Below are positions 1-9,538 of a DNA stretch of 64,000 nucleotides, piece by piece. The DNA is from GCA-2683825 sp965662355 (lineage in GTDB: Bacteria; Planctomycetota; UBA1135; GCA-002686595), in contig CBFIHP010000021.1 of assembly GCA_965662355.1 (NCBI GenBank), forward strand, positions 1-64,000, in the 5' to 3' direction. The translations under genes were made by a program, and so were the position numbers. The notes below the pieces were generated by a model, which saw only the letters and a list, made by a program, of their open reading frames with translations, searched no databases and was not told the DNA's origin. Positions within the stretch are counted from its first letter, which is position 1; each line of letters starts with the position of its first letter.

Positions 1-2
1 CG

Positions 3-2942
3 TTGGAGACCCTGCGCGAGGTGGCCATCCCCATCGAGGAGGAAATCGCCACGATCCCGGGTGTCAAGCACATCAGCACGCGCGCGAGCTCCGGACAGGC
101 CACCATCGAGGTCAACTTCGATTGGGACGTCAACATCGAGATCAAGCGCATGGAAGTGCGCGAGGCCGTCGAACGCGCTCGGCCCGTTCTTCCCGACGGC
201 ATCGGCTTCATCCAGGTCAAGGGCGAGATATCCGGGCCGGCGGACGGCGCCATGCTGCAAGGGCGCATCTCGGCCGCGCGCGATCTCTCCGAGTCGTGGG
301 AGCTGCTCGACAAACGGATCAAGCGTCCGCTCGAGCGCATCAAGGGCGTGGCCAGCGTCAACCTGTACGGCGTCGAAGCGCAGGAGGTCCGCATCGAGCT
401 CGACCTCGACGCCCTCGAGAGCCACGGCATCCGCCCAGGCGATGTCCTGGGCGTCATCGAGTCCGCCAATCTCGACATGGATCTCGGGTCCATTCGGGAC
501 GACATCGTCCGCTACAGCGCCCGCATGGTTTCGCGCTTCGAGAACCTGGACGACATCCGTGGACTGCTCCTGGCCGACGGTCTACGCGTCGGCGACGTGT
601 CCACCGTGGTCGCACAGGAACCCGACGTCGACTATGGGCGCCACCTCGATCGTCGGTTCGCAATCGGCATCGACGTCTTCAAAGAACCCACGGCGAATAC
701 GGTCGAAACGGTCGATGCGATCCTCGCCAAGATCGAGGAGATCGAGAACGACCCGGCGCTTTCGGGGATCTCGCTTCTGGTGTGGGAAAATGCCGGCGAA
801 CAGATTCGCAAGGCGCTGTCGGGTTTGCGAGACGCAGGCATCTTCGGGGGTCTGCTCGCGGTCTTCGTGCTGTACTTCTTCCTGCGCCGAGTGCGCAACA
901 CCCTGATCGTCGCCCTGGCGATCCCCTTCTCGCTGATCGTCACCTGCGGCGGAATGTACGCCATGGGTGCGAGTTTCAACGTGCTGACCCTGCTCGGGCT
1001 GATGCTGGGCGTGGGCATGCTGGTCGACAATGCGGTGGTGGTGATGGAGAACATCCATCGCCTCCAGGAACAAGGCATGGAGCCCTACCAGGCGGCCAAG
1101 GTCGGCGCCCGGGACGTCGCCTTGGCGGTCACCGCATCGACCGCTACCACGATCATCGTGTGGTCGTGGCTCTTCACTGCGGACAAGAGCGAGATGACGC
1201 TCTTGATGGGCGAGACGGCGTTGACCATCTGCCTGGCGGTTACCTGTTCTCTGATCATCTCGTTGACCTTCATCCCACTGGCCGCCGCGCGTCTCAAAGC
1301 GGGGCGCCAGCGCGACGAAGGCTTTCTGACACGTCGCCTCGTCCCGGGCTATCGCAAGCTCCTGGGCTGGACGCTCCGGCACCGTTTCATCGCTCTCGTG
1401 GTGTTGATCGGACTCGCGTTCACCGCGCGCATCCCCTTCGGCATGATCGAGGTCACCGGCGACACGACCGAACAGAAGTACGACGTCCAGATCAACTATC
1501 GAGTCCACGACCCCTCGACGAAGGAAGTCCTCGAGGGCTACATCAATCAGGTCGAGGGATGGCTCGACGAGCGCAAGGAAGAGCTGGGCTACGAGAGCAT
1601 GTACTCGTGGTACAGCGAGAACCGGGGGGTCATGACGCGCCTGTACCTGCCGCGCGATGAAGCGACGAAGGAGAAACTGGCAGACTTGCGTCGCAAGCTC
1701 GAAGGCCAGCTTCCTGCGATCGCTGGCGTCCGTATTCAGGTCGGCGATTCGGACTGGCACCGAAGCCGCCGGCGCGGGGGCGACGGCCGGCGCATGGTCG
1801 CCGTATCACTGACAGGCGAGGATCCGGAATACCTCGAGAGAATCGCGATCGAGGTCGAGGAGCGCCTGCGCACCATTCCCGAAGCCATCGAAGTGTGGGG
1901 CCCGAGCCTTCAAGGCCAGCAGGAACTGCGCATCCTCGTCGATACCGAGATGGCGGCGGCCACAGGTGTCTCGCCGCGCGCCATCGCCGATACGGTCGGC
2001 TTCGCATTCCGCGGTCGAAGGCTACGCCGCTTTCAGACCGAGAGTGGCGAACTCGAGATGATCGTCAGCCTGCCCGACCGACTCGAGGACGGAGGGATTA
2101 GCGTGCTCTCGAAGCTGCCCGTGCCCGCCCCTGACGGCGAGCCGATTCCCCTCTCCGCCCTCGCACGCCTCGAAATCGCGCGCATACCACCGAATATCAA
2201 CCGCAACGACCGCGAGACGACCAGCAACGTGAGTGTGCAGTTCGACGAGAAGATGGTCACGACGGAGGAGTCGAAGGACATCGTCACGGGCTACATGCGT
2301 GGCCTGGATCTTCCCGAGGGTTACCACTGGAGCTTCGGCGACTGGGGCCGTTATCGCGACGACACGCTCTCGACCATGTTGAACGGTGTCATCGTCTCGC
2401 TGATCATCGTGCTGCTACTGATGGCGGCGCTCTTCGAGTCGTTCACGCAACCCCTGGCCATCCTGATCACGCTGCCGTTTGCCTTCTTCGGCGCTTTTTG
2501 GGCCTTGTGGCTCGGTGGCTACGAGCTGGACATCATCGCCTTCATCGGCGTGATCATCCTGATCGGCGTCGTGGTCAACAACGGCATCGTCATGGTCGAC
2601 CATGTCAACCATCTACGCGCCGAGGGTAAACCGCGCGTCGAAGCCCTGATTAGCGGCTGTGGTAACCGCCTGCGCCCCGTTTTGATGACCGCCATCACGA
2701 CCATCTTCGGTCTCGTCCCCCTCGCCTTGGCGGGCGCGACCGTCGGCGGGGCCTACATCGATTCCCTGGCCGTGGTCGTCATCGGTGGACTCACGACCTC
2801 GACCATCTTCACCTTGATCGCCCTGCCGGTGTGGTACACGACGGTCGAGGACGTGGGCTCGGTGCTCGCCAGGTGCTTCCCGCGCCGGCTGCGAAGCGCA
2901 AAGAAGCGCTGGCCCCAGGGCGGCGTTCTGCTCGGGGAATAG
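3..2942 (+). CDS. RND (AcrB/HAE1-type) efflux pump permease, 5' partial
   Basis: Inner-membrane pump subunit of an RND efflux complex, expected to use the proton gradient to drive export through a fusion protein and outer-membrane channel. The frame is open at the first base of the window, so the start and roughly 55-60 residues are missing upstream; 979 codons are visible. Two hydrophobic blocks, at about visible residues 270-475 and 790-960, alternate with periplasmic porter domains. TM4 reads GMLVDNAVVVMENI, keeping one of the two AcrB proton-relay aspartates and replacing the second by Asn. TM10 reads GVVVNNGIVMVDH, with Asn where AcrB has its relay Lys; some HAE1 clades share this. No partner subunit follows, so it should lie upstream. 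Substrate cannot be told. Confidence 0.93.
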   Translation: METLREVAIPIEEEIATIPGVKHISTRASSGQATIEVNFDWDVNIEIKRMEVREAVERARPVLPDGIGFIQVKGEISGPADGAMLQGRISAARDLSESWELLDKRIKRPLERIKGVASVNLYGVEAQEVRIELDLDALESHGIRPGDVLGVIESANLDMDLGSIRDDIVRYSARMVSRFENLDDIRGLLLADGLRVGDVSTVVAQEPDVDYGRHLDRRFAIGIDVFKEPTANTVETVDAILAKIEEIENDPALSGISLLVWENAGEQIRKALSGLRDAGIFGGLLAVFVLYFFLRRVRNTLIVALAIPFSLIVTCGGMYAMGASFNVLTLLGLMLGVGMLVDNAVVVMENIHRLQEQGMEPYQAAKVGARDVALAVTASTATTIIVWSWLFTADKSEMTLLMGETALTICLAVTCSLIISLTFIPLAAARLKAGRQRDEGFLTRRLVPGYRKLLGWTLRHRFIALVVLIGLAFTARIPFGMIEVTGDTTEQKYDVQINYRVHDPSTKEVLEGYINQVEGWLDERKEELGYESMYSWYSENRGVMTRLYLPRDEATKEKLADLRRKLEGQLPAIAGVRIQVGDSDWHRSRRRGGDGRRMVAVSLTGEDPEYLERIAIEVEERLRTIPEAIEVWGPSLQGQQELRILVDTEMAAATGVSPRAIADTVGFAFRGRRLRRFQTESGELEMIVSLPDRLEDGGISVLSKLPVPAPDGEPIPLSALARLEIARIPPNINRNDRETTSNVSVQFDEKMVTTEESKDIVTGYMRGLDLPEGYHWSFGDWGRYRDDTLSTMLNGVIVSLIIVLLLMAALFESFTQPLAILITLPFAFFGAFWALWLGGYELDIIAFIGVIILIGVVVNNGIVMVDHVNHLRAEGKPRVEALISGCGNRLRPVLMTAITTIFGLVPLALAGATVGGAYIDSLAVVVIGGLTTSTIFTLIALPVWYTTVEDVGSVLARCFPRRLRSAKKRWPQGGVLLGE

Positions 2943-2972
2943 GCCGCCTCGTCTCCGGGCGCGCTTTCGCGT

Positions 2973-2978
2973 TATCCT
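2973..2978 (+). promoter_or_regulatory. Candidate -10 element of a leaderless gene
   Basis: TATCCT ends 7 bases before the ATG at 2986. No clear -35 and no Shine-Dalgarno sequence are visible. It is one of a recurring set of TANNNT-start spacings in this window. Confidence 0.4.
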
Positions 2979-2985
2979 GCCTGGC

Positions 2986-4911
2986 ATGAGGACCCTGCCG
3001 GCCGCCCGCCCTTTGCTCGCCGTGTTTTTTCTGTTGGCCTCGACCGTAGCGGCCAGCGCCCAGCGCACTCCACTGCCCGAGGAGTTCCTGCCTCCGGTCA
3101 TCCCCTGGAACGGGGCCAGCCGAGCACTGGTCGCGGATCTANNNNNNNNNNNNNNNNNNNNNNNNNNNNNNNNNNNNNNNNNNNNNNNNNNNNNNNNNNN
3201 NNNNNNNNNNNNNNNNNNNNNNNNNNNNNNNNNNNNNNNAACGGATCCGTGGATCACTCCGGCGGAACGCTCGGGGCTGAAGCGCACGCCGTCCTATGAC
3301 GAGACCGTGAGTTACGTGAAGCGCCTGGTCGATGCCTCGCCCCACCTGGCCCTGATCTCCCTCGGCAAGAGCGCCGAGCTTCGCGACTTGTGGTTGATCA
3401 TCGCCACCAAGACAGGTTCGTTCACAGCGGATGCATTGCGGGAGTCCGGCAAGCCGACGCTCTTTGCCCAGGGGGGTATTCACTCCGGGGAGATCGATGG
3501 CAAGGACGCAGGCTTGATGCTCTTGCGCGACATGACCGTGCGCGGCACGAAGAGCGAATTGCTCGACGGGGCAAACTTCCTGTTCGTCCCCATCTTCAGC
3601 GTGGATGGTCACGAGCGTAGCTCCTCCTACGCACGCATCAATCAACGCGGGCCGCTGGAGATGGGCTGGCGCACGAATGCCCGCAACCTGAACCTGAACC
3701 GCGACTACGCCAAGGCCGACACTCGCGAGATGCAATCCATGCTACGGGCGCTCGACGAATGGCTGCCCGATCTCTACGTCGACCTGCACGTCACCGACGG
3801 AGCGGATTATCAGTACGACATCACCTTCGGTTTCAGCGGCCCGAGCGGCTGGTCGGCGGATGGTGCGACCTGGATGCAACAGGTCCTCACGCCCGCACTG
3901 AACCGCGACCTCGCGGCCCAGGGGCATATTCCAGGTCCGCTGATCTTCACGGCCGACGCCAAGGACCTTTCGCGCGGCATCGTGGACTTCCAGGCCAGCC
4001 CGCGCTACTCGACCGGGTACGGCGATGCGCGGCACATCCCGACCGTGCTCGTCGAAAATCACTCGCTGAAGCCCTATGACCAGAGGGTGCTAGGAACGTA
4101 CGTGCTGCTGGAATCCATGCTGCGCACGCTGGCGGCCAACTCGGCATCCTTGAAGAGCGCCATCGCAAAGGACCGCGCGCGACGGGCCGACCCCGTCCCC
4201 GTGGCCTTTGGCCCGCGCGAAGGCGCGGGACGTATCGACTACCTCGGGATCGAACCACTGTCGGTAAGATCCGAGGCCGCCGGTGCCGAGGTCACGAGCT
4301 ATGCGGCCAAACCCGTCACGCTCAACGTCCCCCACCTCAAACTCGACCGCCCGACGGCAACGGTTCCCCGCGCCGTCGCATACTGGGTGCCGGGCGCCTG
4401 GGACGAGATCATCGAGCGTCTGCAGCTTCACGGGATCCAGGGCGAGATCATCGAGCATCCGCGAACGATCGAAGTCGAGTACTACCGCCTACATGAGCCC
4501 AAGCTGGAAGAGCGCAGTTTCGAGGGCCACGTCCGCGTTTCCAGTCAAACGAAGACCGAGACGCACACCGTCGTCATGCCACCGGGCAGCTTCCGGGTTC
4601 ACACCGATCAGCCCCTCGGCACGCTCGCGACCCTGCTGCTCGAGCCCGCACACGGAGACTCGTTCTTCCAGTGGGGCTTCTTCCACGAGATCCTGCAACG
4701 CACCGAGTACTTCGAGATGTATGCCATGGCTCCGCTGGCCGAACACATGCTGGCCGCAGACGAGAAGCTGAGGACCGAATTCGAAGTCAAGCTCGAGGGT
4801 GACAGCGATTTTGCCGGCAGCCCTCGTGCACGCCTGCATTGGCTGTACGAACGCTCGCCCTACTTCGACGAGCGCTATTTGCTGTATCCCGTCGCTCGGG
4901 AAGTTCGCTGA
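2986..4911 (+). CDS. Secreted M14-family zinc carboxypeptidase-like protein
   Basis: Predicted exported metallopeptidase of the carboxypeptidase A superfamily (641 codons including the gap). An N-terminal signal peptide (LLAVFFLLASTVAASA) ends near residue 25. The M14 zinc site is visible: HSGE at about residues 166-169 (H-x-x-E), the third ligand in DLHVTD (H about 268), and a candidate catalytic Glu in LVENHS (E about 357). The C-terminal ~280 residues form an extra region that I do not recognise. A run of 98 Ns replaces about residues 53-85; the frame is the same on both sides, so one gene is likely, but the missing length is unproven. Its stop lies 10 bases from the convergent Na/Pi gene. 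Substrate unknown. Confidence 0.88.
   Translation: MRTLPAARPLLAVFFLLASTVAASAQRTPLPEEFLPPVIPWNGASRALVADLXXXXXXXXXXXXXXXXXXXXXXXXXXXXXXXXXTDPWITPAERSGLKRTPSYDETVSYVKRLVDASPHLALISLGKSAELRDLWLIIATKTGSFTADALRESGKPTLFAQGGIHSGEIDGKDAGLMLLRDMTVRGTKSELLDGANFLFVPIFSVDGHERSSSYARINQRGPLEMGWRTNARNLNLNRDYAKADTREMQSMLRALDEWLPDLYVDLHVTDGADYQYDITFGFSGPSGWSADGATWMQQVLTPALNRDLAAQGHIPGPLIFTADAKDLSRGIVDFQASPRYSTGYGDARHIPTVLVENHSLKPYDQRVLGTYVLLESMLRTLAANSASLKSAIAKDRARRADPVPVAFGPREGAGRIDYLGIEPLSVRSEAAGAEVTSYAAKPVTLNVPHLKLDRPTATVPRAVAYWVPGAWDEIIERLQLHGIQGEIIEHPRTIEVEYYRLHEPKLEERSFEGHVRVSSQTKTETHTVVMPPGSFRVHTDQPLGTLATLLLEPAHGDSFFQWGFFHEILQRTEYFEMYAMAPLAEHMLAADEKLRTEFEVKLEGDSDFAGSPRARLHWLYERSPYFDERYLLYPVAREVR
3142..3239. 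other. Assembly gap (98 N)
   Basis: Run of N inside the M14 peptidase gene, after the signal peptide and before the zinc-binding domain. Its true length is unknown. Confidence 0.99.
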
Positions 4912-4921
4912 TCGCCGCTTG

Positions 4922-6577
4922 CTAGTGGCTGCGACGACTCATGTGCTTTCCAACCATCTCGGTAACGTTGTAGCAGTAGTCACCGATCTTCTCGAAGTTC
5001 GTCATCAGGTCCAGGTAGATCAACCCCGAGCGCACGTCGAGTTGCCCCGTCTGCATCATCTCGGCGTGGGTCTTGCGCGCCTGATCGCGGGCGGCGTTGA
5101 TGTTGCTCTCGAGCACCTTGGCCTCGCTGAGCAAAGACCCCGCCGAGGGCTCCAAGGCCCTGGCGGCGAGGCCGATGGCCTCGGCGACCGTGACCATCAT
5201 GGTGGTCAAGTCGTGGCGTGAACTGGCGGCATACTGGTACTTGTGATCGTATGCACGCTGGGCAAGCATGATCACGTTGAAGCAGTGGTCGCCCATGCGC
5301 TCGATGTCGTTCGCCATATCGAATCCCGCGGCCACTTCACGTGCAACAACCGGAGACGTGGCCTGGCGCGAGAGTTCCGTGCAGAACTCGACGATCTCAG
5401 CCTCCATGTGATCGGTGATGTCCTCACCACGCTTGACCTCATCGACGACGCCCCCGAGTTTCGATTCGGGGTGCTCGACGACCTTCTGAATCTTCACGAA
5501 CATCTCGGCAACGACATGCACCATCTTCTGCAGGGCACGGCGCACCTCGACGACCGCGAATTCCGGTGTTTGCAGCAAGCCGGCGTCGAAGTAGCGAATG
5601 TGCGTCAGTTCGCGCTCCTCGTCCGTATAGGGAATCATCAATTCCACTAGCCTTCGAATCTGGGGAACGAACCAGACGAGAAACGCCGTGTTGCACACAT
5701 TGAATGTGGTATGGAATGCAGCGAGCTGAACTGGGGTACCTGCTGGTAAGAGCTCCTGGAACTTGACGGAGAGAATGCCGAGCAATGGCAACACCCATAG
5801 CACCCCGAAGATGTTGAACAGGAAGTGGCTCCGCGCCACTCGTTTTGCCATGCGGTTGGCACCGAGCGAGGCCAGGTAGGCCGTGATCGTCGTACCGATG
5901 TTCTCGCCGAGCACCATGGCCATGGCAACGTCAAGTCCGATCCACCCCTGAAAAGCCAGGGTCAGCGTGATCGCCATCGTCGCCGACGACGACTGGATGA
6001 TCACGGTCATCACCGCCCCGACAGCCACGAACAGGAGCACCGAAAGGTAGCCGTGGTCCGCCCATTGCTTGAGGAACTCGAGACCCGTGGCCTGCTCCTT
6101 GTCGATCTCAGGAACGGAGCCCTTCAGGAACGCGAGACCGAGGAACAGGAGCCCAAAGCCGAGAGCCGCCTCGCCCCAGTTCTTCGCCTGGGGGTTCTTG
6201 AGGATGGTCAGCGGGAATCCAATCCCGATCATCGGCAGGGCAAATGACGAGATCTCCACCTTGAACCCGAGCGTGGCGACCAACCAGCCGGTGATCGTCG
6301 TACCGATGTTCGCCCCCATCACGGGACCGATGGCCTGGGTCAGGTCCAGGAGGCCCGCGTTGGCAAACGAGACGATCATCACCGTCGTGGCGCTGGATGA
6401 CTGCACACAGCAAGTCATCAGAAAGCCCGTGGTGATGCCCGCGAAGCGGTTCCGGGTGAAGCTGGCCAGCAGCCCACGCAGCTTCTGTCCGGCGACCTTC
6501 TGCAGACCCGTGCTCATCACGCGCATGCCGAAGAGGAAGACTCCTAGCCCACCGAGGAGCTCAAGGATCGTCATCAT
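4922..6577 (-). CDS. Na+/phosphate cotransporter (NptA/PNaS family) with C-terminal PhoU-like domain
   Basis: Membrane protein of 551 residues predicted to take up phosphate with sodium. It has the duplicated signature of the family: QSSSATT at residues 59-65 and QSSSAT at 195-200, each followed by an N-I-G-T-T motif (GANIGTT 88-94, GENIGTT 224-230). About eight to nine hydrophobic segments fill residues 1-330. From about residue 350 the chain is charged and helical like PhoU, as in many bacterial family members. I chose the ATG at 6577 because the family motif starts right after it. The frame stays open upstream through the assembly gap, but that part shows no protein-like sequence. No pho genes adjoin. 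Confidence 0.92.
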   Translation of the reverse strand: MMTILELLGGLGVFLFGMRVMSTGLQKVAGQKLRGLLASFTRNRFAGITTGFLMTCCVQSSSATTVMIVSFANAGLLDLTQAIGPVMGANIGTTITGWLVATLGFKVEISSFALPMIGIGFPLTILKNPQAKNWGEAALGFGLLFLGLAFLKGSVPEIDKEQATGLEFLKQWADHGYLSVLLFVAVGAVMTVIIQSSSATMAITLTLAFQGWIGLDVAMAMVLGENIGTTITAYLASLGANRMAKRVARSHFLFNIFGVLWVLPLLGILSVKFQELLPAGTPVQLAAFHTTFNVCNTAFLVWFVPQIRRLVELMIPYTDEERELTHIRYFDAGLLQTPEFAVVEVRRALQKMVHVVAEMFVKIQKVVEHPESKLGGVVDEVKRGEDITDHMEAEIVEFCTELSRQATSPVVAREVAAGFDMANDIERMGDHCFNVIMLAQRAYDHKYQYAASSRHDLTTMMVTVAEAIGLAARALEPSAGSLLSEAKVLESNINAARDQARKTHAEMMQTGQLDVRSGLIYLDLMTNFEKIGDYCYNVTEMVGKHMSRRSH

Positions 6578-7007
6578 GGTTCTGGAAGGTGGGGTTATCG
6601 CGGCGGCACCGGACCTGGGTGGGCCGCAGGCGCGTATGCTGGCAACCCCGAGCCCCGACTCCCACAGAAATCGTNNNNNNNNNNNNNNNNNNNNNNNNNN
6701 NNNNNNNNNNNNNNNNNNNNNNNNNNNNNNNNNNNNNNNNNNNNNNNNNNNNNNNNNNNNNNNNNNNNNNNNNCACCGAACCAAGTTTGTCGCCGCACAC
6801 TCCGTAGGCATGTGGGTGGTGCGGGAGCGGGGCCTCGATCTCCCGTTGGGACAAGTCGACGGCGACCAGAACGTTCCCTCGGCGTGAGCGTCCACGTGGA
6901 CTTCGAGCCCCTTCAAGGATGACGGTGCGCCAGGAAGCCATTCCCGAGCCAACAGCGCTCACACAACTCGATCCTGCACCGGAGCAGGAGACATCGTGCG
7001 GTAAGGA
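6578..7007. other. Intergenic region with assembly gap (99 N at 6675-6773)
   Basis: Stretch between the Na/Pi cotransporter start and the tRNA-Pro gene. The central 99 bases are N. I see no convincing gene, riboswitch or terminator in the readable flanks. It should hold the cotransporter promoter, but I could not pick a good -10/-35 pair. Confidence 0.7.
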
Positions 7008-7084
7008 TGGTCGGGGCGAGAGGAATTGAACCTCCGACCTCTGCAACCCCATTGCAGCGCGCTACCAGGCTGCGCTACGCCCCG
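7008..7084 (-). tRNA. tRNA-Pro(GGG)
   Basis: Complete cloverleaf read on the minus strand. The acceptor stem CGGGGCG pairs with CGCCCCG. The anticodon stem CTGCA/TGCAG carries the loop ATGGGGT, giving anticodon GGG with G37. The T arm is GGAGG-TTCAATT-CCTCT. The C1-G72 pair with A73 is the bacterial proline identity signature, and the terminal CCA is encoded. Confidence 0.95.
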
Positions 7085-7123
7085 ACCGGAGAGCGGTGTT
7101 TATAGGGTGGTTTCCGGGGCAGG

Positions 7124-9502
7124 TCAATCCTGGTCGGGGTTCTGGCGGCGATAACGGGGGTGAGGTCCGTCCGGGTTCCAGGGCAGGCGGAGGGTGAAGG
7201 AGGCGGGAGTGGGTTTGTGGGTGAGGTCGAAGTGGAGCTCGGTGCCGTCCCCGCTGAGGAGGAAACGACCGGGGGCCAGGGGACGGAGGTAGTCGGTTTG
7301 GGGGGAGGCGGGCCAGCGCCAGTAGAGGTCGGGGCCGAGGGTTTCGAGGGTCACGGCCAGGCGCTCGCCCTGGAAGGTGCCGGCCAGAGTGGCCAGGGTG
7401 GCCCGTTCGGGTCGATGAAGCGGGTGGGCCGCCGGGGTCTCATAGGGGCGCTCGAGAACCAGGCGCACGAGGTCGCGATGGATGCGCTGGAAGGGTTGGC
7501 CCAGCTGAAGGTTCTGTAGATGCACGACGTGCAGATCCTCTTCGACGAGAAGTGAGAGCGTCGCGATGAAACCCGTGTGCATCCCGGTCTGCTCGAGGGA
7601 TCGTCGAGAGCCGTAGGATTCGGTTCCCCAACCGTAGGGCCAGGGGGTCGTGGAAACGTCGAAGAGGGTCTTGGCCGCGAGCGCACGGGACCAGCGCAAG
7701 AGATCGGCAGCGCTCGAGTAGAGCGCGCCGGAGCCGCGGGCATAGTCCCAGTTGCGCTCCTCTGTGTTGCGCACGCCGGCGGGTGGGGGTCCCGCGAGAT
7801 AGCCGCGCGCACGCTTTTCGATCGGTGTGTCGAGGCTGACGTGTCCGGTCGAGTGCATGCGGAGGGGAGTGAATATCTGCTCCTCGAGAAAGGCGTCGAA
7901 GGGTTCGCCGGAGACGATCTCGACAATGCGCGCGAGCAGTGCGTAGCCCGAGTTCGTGTAGCGATGATCGCTGCCCGGTTCGAACTCGAGCGGATACGTG
8001 CTCTGCCAGGTGACGAGTTGCTCGAGGGAGATGCCGTCGCGGGTCTTGGAGGCGAAGCCTTCGAGGCCGTGGTGATCGGGGATTCCCGCGCTGTGGGCGA
8101 GCAGGTGTTGTAGCGTGATCTCGTCGCCGCGCGGATAGTCCGGCAGGAATCGGCGCACGGGGTCGGAAAGCGAAAGCTCCTCGGCTTCGGCGAGCATCAT
8201 GATCGCCGCGGCCGTGAAAGTCTTCGTGAGCGAGGCGATGTGAAAGCGCGTGTCCAGGGTGTTCGCGGTCTGCCACTCGTGGTTCGCCAGGCCATAGGCC
8301 TGCTGGAACAGGATCTCCTCGCCCTTGGCCACGAGCACGACGCCGGAGAGCTCTCCACGCGCTTCCCAGGCCTCGAGGTAGCGGCCGATGCGCCACTCCA
8401 CACTCTCGACCTGGTCGAGTGTCGTGTAGTCCAGATACTGCTGGGACGGCGAGCTCTCACGTGCGCTGGCAATGCGAACCACGTTGGGTAGAAAGAGCAT
8501 GCCGCCGTCGCCGTTGGCGAAGTAGACGAAGACCTCTCCCTGCTGGAGATCGGCGACACAGTAGCCGCGGAAACCATCGTTGTGACCCCAGTGCCAGAGG
8601 GCTCTCTCGGTTTCGTTGGACGAGCCGATGTACGTCTCCAAGCCGACGCCGCTCCCCCATTGGACTCCGGGAACTCCGGGCTGCACCTCGACCTCGGGAG
8701 CGAAGAACTCCTCGAGCCTTCTGGGGGAGAGATTCTCTCCGCGCAGGATGGCCGAGAGAAAGCGCGCGTAATCCCCGGCCGTGGTCAGGAGTGAATGCGC
8801 GGCGTTGCCCTGGTTTGGCCGTTGTTCGTTCTGGGCGACACCGTCCCCGTCGTGGGGTGTCGCGAAGTTTCCCTCGAAACGGGGTTCGAAGACGAAGCTC
8901 GTGCGCTGCATACCCAGGGGTTCGAAGACCAGGTCCTGGGCGATCTCTTGCAACCTGGCTCCGGTCAAGTGCTCCACGGTGCGCTGCAGGAAAACGAAAC
9001 CCTCGCCCGAATAGCGAAAGCGCTCGCCTGGGTCGTGCTCGAATTCCAGACGTCCACCACGTGGACGCCAGTTGGGCAGGCCACTCGTGTGCGAGAGCGC
9101 CAGGCGCGCCGTGACCCGTTTGTAGCGTTCGTCGTGTTCGAGATCCGGATAGGGAGCGTATTCAGCGAGGGGCACGTCGAGCTCGAGGAGCTCCTGATCG
9201 ACGAGCTGGTGCACGATGTAGGCGAACACCACCTTCGAGAGCGACGCGGCCTGGAAGACCGTCTCGGTATCCACCGGGTCAGGCCGCTCCGCGCTGCGCG
9301 TACCGAAACCCTTTTCCCAGACGAGCCCGTCGCGGTCGGCCAGGGCCGCGGCAAACCCGGGGACCTGGGACCTCGCGAGCAACCCGTCCACACTCGTCTC
9401 CAGAGCCGCGGCGCGCTGTGCCAGGGAGTGGCCCTCCTGGGCGGACGTCGCAATTGCGACGAGAAAAAGGACGGCAAGCGCGAGCAGGGTTCGTGTGAGC
9501 AT
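7124..9502 (-). CDS. Secreted protein with two serine-beta-lactamase-like (class C/esterase) domains
   Basis: Exported protein of 792 residues with two PF00144-type domains in tandem. A signal peptide (LLALAVLFLVAIATSA) ends near residue 21. Domain 1 has the nucleophile motif SLSK at 87-90 but YSG (164-166) where YxN is usual, and a HWGHNDG segment near 304-310. Domain 2 has SLTK at 424-427, a canonical YTN at 515-517 and a later HTG. Such proteins can be esterases, D-aminopeptidases, penicillin-binding-like enzymes or lactamases; the sequence does not decide. I start at the ATG at 9502, since the signal peptide follows it; upstream the frame is open but reads like non-coding sequence. The gene diverges from a small membrane protein 36 bases away. 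Confidence 0.9.
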   Translation of the reverse strand: MLTRTLLALAVLFLVAIATSAQEGHSLAQRAAALETSVDGLLARSQVPGFAAALADRDGLVWEKGFGTRSAERPDPVDTETVFQAASLSKVVFAYIVHQLVDQELLELDVPLAEYAPYPDLEHDERYKRVTARLALSHTSGLPNWRPRGGRLEFEHDPGERFRYSGEGFVFLQRTVEHLTGARLQEIAQDLVFEPLGMQRTSFVFEPRFEGNFATPHDGDGVAQNEQRPNQGNAAHSLLTTAGDYARFLSAILRGENLSPRRLEEFFAPEVEVQPGVPGVQWGSGVGLETYIGSSNETERALWHWGHNDGFRGYCVADLQQGEVFVYFANGDGGMLFLPNVVRIASARESSPSQQYLDYTTLDQVESVEWRIGRYLEAWEARGELSGVVLVAKGEEILFQQAYGLANHEWQTANTLDTRFHIASLTKTFTAAAIMMLAEAEELSLSDPVRRFLPDYPRGDEITLQHLLAHSAGIPDHHGLEGFASKTRDGISLEQLVTWQSTYPLEFEPGSDHRYTNSGYALLARIVEIVSGEPFDAFLEEQIFTPLRMHSTGHVSLDTPIEKRARGYLAGPPPAGVRNTEERNWDYARGSGALYSSAADLLRWSRALAAKTLFDVSTTPWPYGWGTESYGSRRSLEQTGMHTGFIATLSLLVEEDLHVVHLQNLQLGQPFQRIHRDLVRLVLERPYETPAAHPLHRPERATLATLAGTFQGERLAVTLETLGPDLYWRWPASPQTDYLRPLAPGRFLLSGDGTELHFDLTHKPTPASFTLRLPWNPDGPHPRYRRQNPDQD

Positions 9503-9526
9503 GCTGTCCCAACGCAGCCGAGCCCG

Positions 9527-9532
9527 TATATT
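9527..9532 (+). promoter_or_regulatory. Candidate -10 element of a leaderless gene
   Basis: TATATT ends 6 bases before the ATG at 9539. It lies in the 36-base gap between divergent genes. Confidence 0.4.
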
Positions 9533-9538
9533 TCCTCC

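Noticed and set aside
582..1760. Long reading frame antisense to the RND pump gene
   Set aside because: Composition is His/Asp/Arg-rich without motifs, and it mirrors the codon bias of the real gene.
6578..6952. N-terminal extension of the Na/Pi cotransporter through the gap
   Set aside because: It crosses Ns and reads as non-coding sequence; the family fold begins at 6577.
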